From positions 2,534,735-2,598,734 of the forward strand of contig NW_003314263.1 in NCBI RefSeq assembly GCF_000143415.4: a stretch of 64,000 nucleotides of DNA, read 5' to 3'. Positions 55,236 to 64,000 of this stretch are shown one piece after another (positions within the stretch are counted from its first letter, which is position 1; the number at the start of each line of letters is the position of its first letter). The DNA comes from Selaginella moellendorffii. Its lineage: Eukaryota; Streptophyta; Lycopodiopsida; Selaginellales; Selaginellaceae. The notes under the pieces are model-generated. The model was not told the origin of the DNA, made no database searches, and worked only from the letters and a program-made list of their open reading frames with translations. The position numbers were made by a program, and so were the translations under genes.

Positions 55236-56365
55236 TAAATTGTAAGGAACCAACTCCCCGAGGTGTCATAGACTAAAGGATCCCCAAAGCACGACCAAAA
55301 TGATAAAGAGTTTATCGGATGGGACCAAGTCTGAGATCGAGTCCAAGACCGACTTTGAGACCAAGTTCGAGACAGAGTCCAGGATCAAGTCTAAGGCCAA
55401 CTCCAAGACCGAGTTCGAGATTGAGTTCGAGACTAAGTCCGAGATCCGAGATCAAGTCCAAGACCGAGTCCAAGGTTGAGTCTGAGACAGAGTCTGAGAT
55501 CAGGTCTGAGATCGGGTCCGAGATCGAGTCCAAGATTAAGTCCAAGACTGACTCTAAATACTAATACAAATCATGGGGTTCCAAAGCATATGTCCAAAGC
55601 ATATGTCTCATAGGGGGGGAGGGGGTTGCAGGGGGTTCCAAAAGTATAGTAGGGATAGTGAGGTCCAAAAACCAATCTTGAAGGAACTCTCTATAGTGCT
55701 TCCAAATTGACTCAAGGTTGAGACTGGGGCTTAGGGGCCTTGGTTGGGAGTGAGCACGGACTCGGGTGGTGCTAAAGGGGCCACCTAAGGAAGTGATCAA
55801 GAGTAACTCCCACTCCCGTAAGGGAAGTTGACTATAATGCTTCTGACTCATATGGAGTGGTGCCCTACTTGAGTATCTTGTGGCTTATTAGTCCTTGCCC
55901 TTCTTATAGGCTTGGGCCTTCCCTTTGGGATGGAAGTGGGGGAGTAAAAATACCTATATCGGGCCGTTAGGCTACAATGTTTCCCTTCGATGTCCTAAAG
56001 GAAGTGCTGCACCCAAGGCTTAGAATTTAGAGGGTCTCATGATTAAGTTTTGTTGTATTAAGGGATGTTAGAAACTTAGAGGTTTGGTGTGCTTGGATGT
56101 TTGTGCTTACGGGGAGTGTAGCCAAACTTTAAGTCCAGTTTAACCCGAGAAGGGGGATTGGGAGAGATTTAGGGAATCTATGAATGGATGGCTAACACTC
56201 CATTGTTCATGTAGTGAATAGCTAAAACCAAATAGGATTAAATAGGAGCTTGTACAATAGGTGGGAACCTTGGCAAGGGAACTTAACTACGGCCAAGATA
56301 GTGTTGGTCGGATAAATGAGCTAAGCTGGCAAATTGAAAGGGAAAAATTTATAGCTTACATAAAT
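55236..56365 (+). mobile_element. Solo LTR of a third family (C), TSD TAAAT
   Basis: LTR 55241-56360 (TGTAAGGAACC ... ATAGCTTACA, 1120 bp) flanked by TAAAT on both sides (55236-55240, 56361-56365). It splits A-old internal sequence that is continuous in A-young around 43627. Contains a minisatellite and the shared G-run module (55607-55661). Confidence 0.88.
55325..55560 (+). repeat. 12-bp-period minisatellite GAGAYCGAGTCC in family C
   Basis: About 19 imperfect units (GAGATCGAGTCC, AAGACCGAGTTC, GAGACAGAGTCT). Same period and GAGNC core as the family-B minisatellite. Confidence 0.88.
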
Positions 56366-57473
56366 TTCTAACCATGGGGTGTGGTATTTATGTTGTATTT
56401 TATTGAATTAAGTTGGCATTTAATACTTATATAAACTTTTATAATAGTGACAAAGGCATTACTTGTGGTGTTGCTTGATTAATAATCAAGTTATTGTGAT
56501 TTTCATATCATATCTTAGTGATCGTGACCATGTGTTTACGAATTTTCTTAGTAAATAATGATTAACCCCAAAGTGGTTGATAATGAAACTAGTATACTTA
56601 TAAATAGTAATATTAAAATAGCTTTGACTTGGTTCTCAATAGTGCTAAGTTTGAGTTGGTATCTTAGTTTTTGAGAGTTTGCTCATTGAGGTGTTAGAAA
56701 AGTTTATGGCATTTATTTATTATAGTTTGTTGATAAATCCATTAGCACTTGGAGTAAATTATTAGATGAAAAAGATGTGTAACTAAGGTATTAACTTTGC
56801 TAGCACTTTTCCTAGTGGAAGTGGCATTGTTATATTGAGTGATGAGGAACTTTCTTTAAAATTTAATTTTCTATATCATTTTTTATTAGAGTTTTGGCTT
56901 CATACTAGATCTTGAAGGTGATTGAAGAAGAGTGTTAGTGCAATATGGATATCTAAAAATATAGTCTTCGTGATTGAGTCTTGGATGTTCATTTTGCATT
57001 TTGTAGATGTTAGTGTTGGATTCGGAAATATAGGCATCATATTCAATGCTTAAATATATTGTTGGGTCATAAGAATTTGTGTTGAGGTGAACCTTTGTGA
57101 AGTTATAAGTAGAAAAAAGTTGGTTAAGTTTTGAAAATTTGTATTCCTAGACTAAGAATAATTCTTTCTCTAAAATGAAAATTTTCTAAATTTTTTTAAA
57201 AACTTTTCCAATAGTTGGTCTGTTGATTATTTTCCCTAAAAACCATTCCATTTTTGTAAGCTAATATAAACTAGTGCAAGGGTTGAAGTTTATTTTAATT
57301 GGCTTAAACTATAATAGATAGTTTGTATGGTGCAACCTAAAAGGGATGTTAACTTTTGGGGCTAAACCAATTAAGTTGGATAAAGTCTAAAGTTAGTGTA
57401 GAAAAGTGGTTGTTGCACTTTTATAAAAAAGTGACTTTTATACTTTTTTTTTAGTGTTATACTTGATGGCAAG

Positions 57474-57668
57474 TGTAATCTCCTGAATTTGGATTTCCTA
57501 AAAGGTTATACAGCCAAGTATTATTCAAACCCAAGGATGCTTAACCCTAAGTATCCCAAAACCCTTAACCGATTGGAAAAGGGAGTGCACTTTTTTTTAT
57601 ATGCCCTTTCCCTTTATATTTGATCCCTTATGAATCGTCTTTCAAGTTGTTCTCTTTGGTTGCTTACA
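57474..57668 (+). mobile_element. 195-bp TG...CA insertion in A-old
   Basis: TGTAATCTCCTG ... TTGCTTACA is absent from the matching place in A-young (about 44757). Flanks GCAAG and ATAGA differ only by transitions, compatible with a decayed TSD. CCCTTAACCGATTGGAAAAG resembles part of the TRIM repeat at 35092. Perhaps a short solo LTR. Confidence 0.45.
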
Positions 57669-58725
57669 ATAGATTACACCTTACATTTTGTTAAACTTTA
57701 TGAGAGTAGTGAGCTCTCATAGATCTTAACTTGGTCTTGGTAGCCTCATACCTTGGATGAGGATAGTAATGTCTAACTTAGTTGTTTGAGGTGTTAGTAC
57801 CATACTATAATTTTGCCTATTAGGAGGTTGTGTACTATATAAATCCATCTCATGGTCTTCACTTTAATTTTGGCTAAGTGTTGATCATATATAGCCAACT
57901 TCTTCAAGGTTATGCTTAGAGCTATTGGTTAAATGTGATGGTAAAATTTCTACTGTTCGATTGGATTCGAGTAGTCATTTAGTCCATGCATGTTTATGTT
58001 CCTATATCTTACACCTAGACAAGTATATGACTTTGATGCATGAGTTAGTGTTTAAATCTTGTGAAAGACAAGTTAAAGAGTGATTATTGGTTGCTTTGCA
58101 ACTAATGATTGTTTGTAGACTTCATCAAGAACTTTTAACACTTGCTTTGCTAGATAAAGATTTATTAGTGATGGGCTTGTTTACCAGATGATGTTGTGGA
58201 GGATCGTATCATTCAAATTACATGGTTTTTCCATGTTAGCATATTGATTCCACTTTTGTTTATATCATTTGGTTATATTTAATCCATGGCAATAGATCTT
58301 ATTGAGTCTTGGATGTGATGAATTACTCCTTAATGCTATAGTTTGAGTATTGTTGAAGGATTGGTCTTATATAATAATTAAGGTATCTTTAGCTTTGGTT
58401 ACCTTAGTTGTTAGAGCGTTTTGAGTGGTGATTCGCTCTTGCTTTTTTCTAGCTTTTTTCTAGCTTTATTTTAGTGTTGATGATATTGAAATGATGCTCT
58501 ATCATTGATATTGTTGATGTTGAGGTTCGAATGAAATGAGATGTCTCCTCATAGCATTGATATTGATTTTCATTCGTTTTAATGCAAATAGTATTAATAA
58601 TTTGGCTATAGCTTTGTGTTATTAGCATTTATGCATTTGTTAGTTAGCAACTATGTTAGCATTCAAATGAGCTGAGTAGTAAGTTGAGTTAATTGTATTT
58701 TAGATGAGATTATTTAATAGAAGTC

Positions 58726-61261
58726 GATCTTTGAGGACTTTCACACTTATGCATGAAACCATATTACACTAATCAGATGACTTACTAAGTGAGATTGGCG
58801 AATCAAGGGAATAAAAACGTTAGTTGAAGGTGTTGACTTAAAAGGGGTGGCCCATGGGGCCAAATATGGAGGAGTCCATGCATGATCACAGACTTGTCAA
58901 GTAAAAGGACTTAGTAATTCAAAGGAATTAAATTCTTAAGCTATGATCTATAGTGCACTTTGGGTATAAGTTAATACACTGGCATAAGGAGTTACACTAA
59001 TCATCTTTGGTAATGCCATCCATAGATGCATATACGGAGATTGGGTTCGAGTCTCAACCCTTTAATGCTTGGATTCGAGTCCCAATTCACTAGGGTGTGG
59101 TGATGGTTTAGAAAATGAAGACAATCATTTTTAGTGGTTATGGGCTTTTAGTATGAAGGCTAGCTTAGGCACGCTATTAAACAAAAGATGCTTTGGAGTC
59201 GTGATGCATAATTAGATTGCTTAATGTGAAAGTTCAGCATATCTAAATTAAACACTTTGGTGCAAGTGGCACAAAGGACGTGGTGAATGAGATAGGAACA
59301 CTCAGTTTTAGTTCCTATGGATCCTTAGCCGGAAGGGCTAGCTTGAGCACATACCAAGTGTGGGGGATGCTCATGAGGTCATGGTCAACAATTTAAGGGT
59401 TTGAAAGACTTGGTACCTATTGAGAAACTTGTTAAGGTGTTAAAGTGAGATCACCAGGTGAAACAAGGATAAGATCCTTATGAGGTCAAGGAATAAAGTT
59501 TGTAGTTCAAAGTGTTAATTTGAATTATTGGTAATGGTATGATTTAGTCAAGGTTACCAAATAGAAAGGACACATAAAGGAAATGAATTATAACAATGAA
59601 ATGGTATTGTAAATCCAAGAAAATAATTTATGAGGAAAGACCCATAGGTGGGTCACAAGGTTGGGCTGTAGATAAGGCCTATAGCAGAAAATGCTAAAGA
59701 GACTTACTAGGGGTGAACACTTTCTGGACTTGGTAAAGTAGAGCATTTACTATAGAATTGAAAAAATACCTCAAGGATTGAGGTAATGATTTTATATTGC
59801 ATGATGCAATAATTAAAGGATGAAAACAAAGGACTAAGGGCCAAGAATGGGCATTGGAAACTACTGAAAAATGATAAATTAAGGGAGGAACCACTATATG
59901 GTGGATACTAATAGATTGTTTCCAACAAAAAGAAAGTTTCCAAGGATGGCATTCTCAAATGCTTCAATTTAGTGAAGGTGAAAACTCCTAAAGAGGGAGT
60001 GGCAAGGTAGCCAAATGATAGTGAAGACAACTCTAGCACAAATTATAAATAAATGAAACTTAGTGCCTAGAGTGGCACAAAATAGAAGAAAGGATGAAGG
60101 TGCCCTCAATTAAAGAACTTTCTAGGAGGGAAAAGTGGAGTTTGTATAATATGTGCAATGCAAAGTGCCAAAGACACCAAAGAAATTGACTCAAAAAATT
60201 AATATCATAATTCCAAAGTGTGATGGTTATGTTGATAGAGGTTGAGACTACTCCAGAATGAGTAGTAAAATTGAGATAGAGAAAGTGTCTTTAATGGGTT
60301 TAATGAAAACTAAACAAATAAAAGGAACTTGTGATCTAATGAAACTCTAAATTAGAGAGACTATGTTCCTTAGAAGATGGGAAAGGCATGGTAAACCTTT
60401 GGTGTGAAACCATTAACAAGTATTGGTTTGATACTAAGAAAAATGGTAATCCATGATAAGGTTACTTTATGAAATGGTTTATCATTTGATGAGGACATCG
60501 AACTTCGTTTATAGGTGGTGGGATTGTGAGACATAAATCCTTAAGCCCCAAAGTGGAGCAAAAAACGTGCCACATGGTAATGGTCCAAGTAAAAGTCTAA
60601 TAAGTGTAATACATTTGGACCAATATACCATTCCTTAGTCACATTGGCCTTTCTTAGCCAAATTCGCTCCACTAGAGTCCTCCCCCTTACTATACTTTTG
60701 GAGCTCACCAAACCCCCCAAGGTCTGGGAGATGAACGCTTTGGGCTTTTACCCTCGGACTTGGACTTGGACTTGGACTTGGAGTCAAACTTAGACTTGGA
60801 CTCGGATTTAGACTCAAACTTAAACTCAGTCTCGAACTCGGTTTCAGCCTCAATCTCAGCCTCAGTCTCGATCTTGGTCTTGATCTTAGTTTTGACCTCA
60901 GACTCCATTTCAAGTCTATCTCGAACTCTATCTCAGGTCCATCTCATACTCCATCTCAGGTCCATTTTAGACCCCATCTCAGGTCTATCTCGGACTCCAT
61001 CTTAGACTCCTTCTTGGACTCCTCAAACTCCATTTCAAACTCCTTCTCGGACTCATTCTCGAAGTCCATTTTGAGCTCCTTCTCAGACTCCATCTTGGAC
61101 TTGTTCCTGACACTTCCCTGTGTCATGACAATTGCCATATGTCAATTCTTCTTGTGTCCCTTTTTAGAAACTTATTCATAGATTGCTTCGTGCTCATTTC
61201 TTGAGCACTTTCTTCAAGTTCCACTCCTGCTCTTGACTTTCCAAATCAGATTTTTTGATCT
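58726..61261 (+). mobile_element. Rearranged family-B fragment in A-old, flanked by GATCT
   Basis: 58731-61256 matches the 3' half of the B internal region (from TTGAGGACTTTCA), then the LTR start TGTGAGACATAAATCC at 60527 and, from about 60619, inverted LTR text including the G-run module (60677-60705 reversed) and the minisatellite (60750-61110 reversed). GATCT occurs at 58726-58730 and 61257-61261. Neither end is a normal LTR terminus. Confidence 0.6.
60750..61110 (-). repeat. 12-bp-period minisatellite in the B fragment (reverse orientation)
   Basis: Units such as GGACTTGGACTT, CTCAGTCTCGAA and CATCTCAGGTC; reverse complement of the GAGATGGAGTCC type. Confidence 0.85.
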
Positions 61262-62810
61262 TTTCCTTGAAAAATGATTTAATTATGGATTATGCTAACT
61301 TTATGAGAGGAAAAGCTAGTGATTGATATTAAAATGATTAAATTTTTGTTAGGTTTGAGTGGAGAATATATCAATTGAATCCATTTATGCATAATAAAAT
61401 GTAACTTACTTCATAAAAAATATAAAAGAAATCATTAATGTGGAGGATTGTTTGGTGATCACTTATTAAACATAGTTTTATTGTGCTTAGCTTTTGGATT
61501 GCTATAGACATACTCTTTATTAACTTTGGCATTATGAATTTTAACTTATGGATATATTGAGAAGGATATTATGGGTTGTAATGACTTCTTCAATAGTATT
61601 GAAGTTAGTTCAGGAAAAACTCATGATCATTGTTAGATGAGACTTGGCTATAAGCTTTTTTGAACTTTTAGTTTTTTAAGTTAGTATTTGTATTTGGCAA
61701 TAATTGGTGATGATTGACTGTTATCTACAATAGTTGATTATCCTTGTCAAAAGTTTTGATTGATTATTGTTGATATAGATACTTTGCTATTTTTCAGAAT
61801 GGTAAATTCTTTCTTCAACGATAATTATACATCTTTTTATTAGTGGGATGATTGATATCTTTTATGATAGTTAGTTATTTTCTTTGATGGATTTTGGCTT
61901 TTTACATTACTATGTATTTTTTGTGGTTTGTTTTAGATTGGTCTCTTAAGTTTGAGATATCAATAGAATGTTGTTAATGCTTGCTTAAAAAACTTGAGTT
62001 CCTTAGTATAGTTGACTAAAATTTATTCAAATTGACTAGTGTAATAGTTGGCATGAATGAGTACTTGTTTGCTTTGCAACATTCATTTTGTTCTATTGAT
62101 TGTTTCTATAATTAGTTTTGATAAATTGGATATTATTTCCTTTGGGTGATACATTCACAAGCATTTTGTTTTTTATCAATGATATTTTATGGTCTTTTAA
62201 TTATTTTTCATTATTGTTTTGGCATATTATCTACAATCTTTGACAGTTATATTTTACCATTGAATGTTCTTAATAATACACTTGCTATTGAATTTTGTTA
62301 GATGGTGAATTTTATGTTTTCCAATTATGATGATCTTGGTGGTTCCTATACTCTACTACTTGTTTTATCAGATGATAACTACATTAAAATACTTTTGTGT
62401 TCTAATCTAATCTAAGGTTTATTCACTAATAATTTAGTCTCTAAAATATCATTATCTCTAACTTTGATATTATCCATCTCTTGATCTTTTCATTTAGGCT
62501 AGTATAAGTAAACTGGCTTTAGCACTTAGTGTGTATGGTGAAATCTTTAATTATGGGGTAACTACTATCAATTGGTCACATCACCTACCTCTTTCTCAAT
62601 GTTCTTTATTTTGTTAAAAGGGTGTGACTGAACAACTCTGCTTGCCTATTTATAGTAGTTTATTTAAATTTTATAGATAGGTTTGGTTTCTTTGCTCAAA
62701 AAGGTTGGGGCCTATAACTTCTCTTTTTATATCACTTGCAGGTAGGGGTTATATCATCTTTTGTAAGTTGAGTGACATCTAAAGCAATAGAGGTGGCTAA
62801 TTTTATTGAT

Positions 62811-63088
62811 CATTTCTTTGTTAATGACAACCAAAAGGTGTTTAAGTTGTAGTGCATTTGCATTAGACAAAAAGGTTGCCTTCTAACTCATTAAGTTGGT
62901 GTATTTTATATAAAATATAAACACTATAAAAGTTTTTTGAAATTGTTTTCTTGGTGGTGATCTAGATTATTATAGTGTTTATATTTTATATAAAATACAC
63001 CAACTTAATGAGTTAGAAGGCAACTTTTTTGTCTAATGCAAACGCACTACAACTTAAACACCTTTTGGTTGTCATTAACAAAGAAATG
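62811..63088. repeat. 119-bp near-perfect inverted repeat, 40-bp loop
   Basis: Left arm 62811-62929 and right arm 62970-63088 are reverse complements with two mismatches; spacer 62930-62969. The left arm is ordinary A-old internal sequence, the right arm is extra compared with A-young. Confidence 0.95.
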
Positions 63089-63118
63089 TGATGTCAATCT
63101 TCCTTAAGGGGAGAAAAG

Positions 63119-63917
63119 TGTCACAAATATGATTGCAAGTATCGAAAATGATTTGTTGGCAAATTCTTTTGGATATTCTTTCCTTACTGCTACGATAGTA
63201 GGGGGTTAGTTATTGCTAAATTCTTTTTCAATTTTTGTTTAAGTTAGTTGAGAAATTGGTCATCACATATGCACTTAACAATTGTGGGGGGTTCTAAATG
63301 TATAATAAGGATAATGGGTAGGTCAAGTATGGCTGATTAACATAAAGTATAGTTTAGCTTCCGTTTGTGTGTCTGTCCTTGTTCTGTGTTTGACTTGGGT
63401 CTAAGCCTAAGTTCCATACCATGCTAACTGGTGAAGTATCCATATCTTTGCATTAGGCCATCGATATGTTAAAATAGCACCAAACTCTGTTTAGCTCAGT
63501 TTTGTATGTTAGTCCTAGCATTGGGATGTTAAATGTTCTAGGATTGTTCCAATGGCACTCCGTGCTTCTATCCTTTCATTCTTTGGGCTAAATATTCAAG
63601 AGTTGCTCCGTGTTTCTACCCCTTCGTTCTTTGGGTTGAATGCTCAAGAGTTGCTTCATGCTTCTATCCCTTCACTCTTTGGGCTAAACGCCAAAAAGTC
63701 ACTTTGTCCTTTAGTTCCTTTGTTCTTTAGTTGCAAACTTAAGAGTTTGACTCTATACCTTTATTTAGTGGCCCAATGTCTTGAAATTTGGGTTTCACTC
63801 CACTATTCTTGGACATGTGGCATGTGGCATATAACATGTTGTACATGGAAAGTTTAAGTTCCACTTCATAGTTATCCTATGGTAAATTACTATAGGATAA
63901 AAGGCACGTGCATTACA
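63119..63917 (+). repeat. A-old 3' LTR, internally deleted (799 bp)
   Basis: TGTCACAAATATGATTGC ... GTGCATTACA. Compared with the 1142-bp young LTR, about 350 bp are missing between GCACTTAA (about 63270) and the G-run module at 63283. Confidence 0.85.
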
Positions 63918-64000
63918 ACAAGAGCAAATGGTCTAAATTGAAACTAATATGATGGTTATTAAAATCCCATTATACTAATATTAGTGTATGATTATTAATA
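63918..64000. other. Right flank of the nested stack
   Basis: AT-rich 83 bp. It might continue the interrupted gypsy remnant, but too little is present to tell. Confidence 0.3.

Larger units (their letters stand above)
38577..63917 (+). mobile_element. Old family-A LTR element (A-old), host of nested insertions
   Basis: Starts TGTTGCGAATGTGA at 38577 and ends CATTACA at 63917. Own sequence: 38577-39575, 54308-55240, 56361-58730 (except a 195-bp insert at 57474) and 61257-63917. These pieces line up in order with the young family-A copy at 41473-48814, but with many C-to-T and G-to-A changes. A PBS relic TAGTATCAGAGG lies at 54368; a purine tract AAGGGGAGAAAAG lies just before the 3' LTR. No gag-pol is seen. 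Flanking 5-mers (TTGAG left, ACAAG right) do not match, so TSD is decayed or absent. Confidence 0.75.

Noticed and set aside
55312-55564. Glu/Ser/Ile four-residue repeat protein
   Set aside because: Translation of the 12-bp array inside a solo LTR, no independent evidence.
33067-63088. CRISPR-like array
   Set aside because: Tandem repeats here are minisatellites or transposon parts without regular unique spacers, and the genome is eukaryotic.

Overview
The window is nuclear DNA of a land plant, most likely a lycophyte of the Selaginella type. This is an inference from very short introns (about 45-100 bp), tightly packed plant gene families (PHT1, ABCB, PPR, GNA-type lectin, NPG1-like, GCP2) and an intronless PPR gene; no species marker is present. 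It falls into a gene-rich half (about 1.4-31 kb) and a transposon half (about 33.8-64 kb).

Gene-rich half, left to right: an intact 9-exon glutamate dehydrogenase (minus); a short PPR-like gene or fragment (plus); a decayed F-box gene (minus); a previously easy-to-miss 68-residue two-exon gene (minus) sharing a 132-bp divergent promoter with an NPG1-like TPR gene (plus); a 12-exon ABCB transporter with an acidic N-terminal extension (plus); a secreted bulb-type lectin (plus); an intronless PPR protein made of consecutive 31-residue S repeats (plus); two PHT1 phosphate transporters tail to tail; beta-tubulin followed on the same strand by the gamma-tubulin complex subunit GCP2; then an F-box/kelch-like gene. 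The GCP2 and F-box frames become one frame after removal of a plausible 56-bp intron, separated by a single TAG. From 29.5 to 31.7 kb lie a broken coiled-coil gene with three copies of one exon pair and a broken lectin-like gene.

Transposon half: a stop-ridden Ty3/gypsy gag-pol remnant (minus) carries a miniature LTR element (TRIM, TSD ACCTC) inside its RNase H. Next to it is a nested stack. An old LTR element (family A-old, 38577-63917) was split inside its 5' LTR by a second element (family B, 39576-54307), which in turn was split by a young family-A element (41473-48814, TSD GTATG, LTRs differing at about eight transitions). A-old also received a solo LTR (family C, TSD TAAAT), a rearranged family-B fragment (TSD GATCT) and a 119-bp inverted duplication. 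Families A, B and C show no recognisable gag-pol, so they look like large non-autonomous derivatives (LARD-like). Their LTRs share a G-run plus GGTTCCAAAWGTATAGTAGG module, and B and C share a 12-bp-period minisatellite that lies inside two separate inversions. A 100-N assembly gap sits in the 5' LTR of the young element.

Functional themes: cytoskeleton (beta-tubulin, GCP2), transport (PHT1 pair, ABCB), nitrogen/carbon metabolism (GDH), protein turnover (F-box genes), organelle RNA (PPR). No operon-like logic is expected, apart from the possible GCP2/F-box joint transcript. Exon borders were placed by hand from splice sites, reading-frame phase and family conservation.
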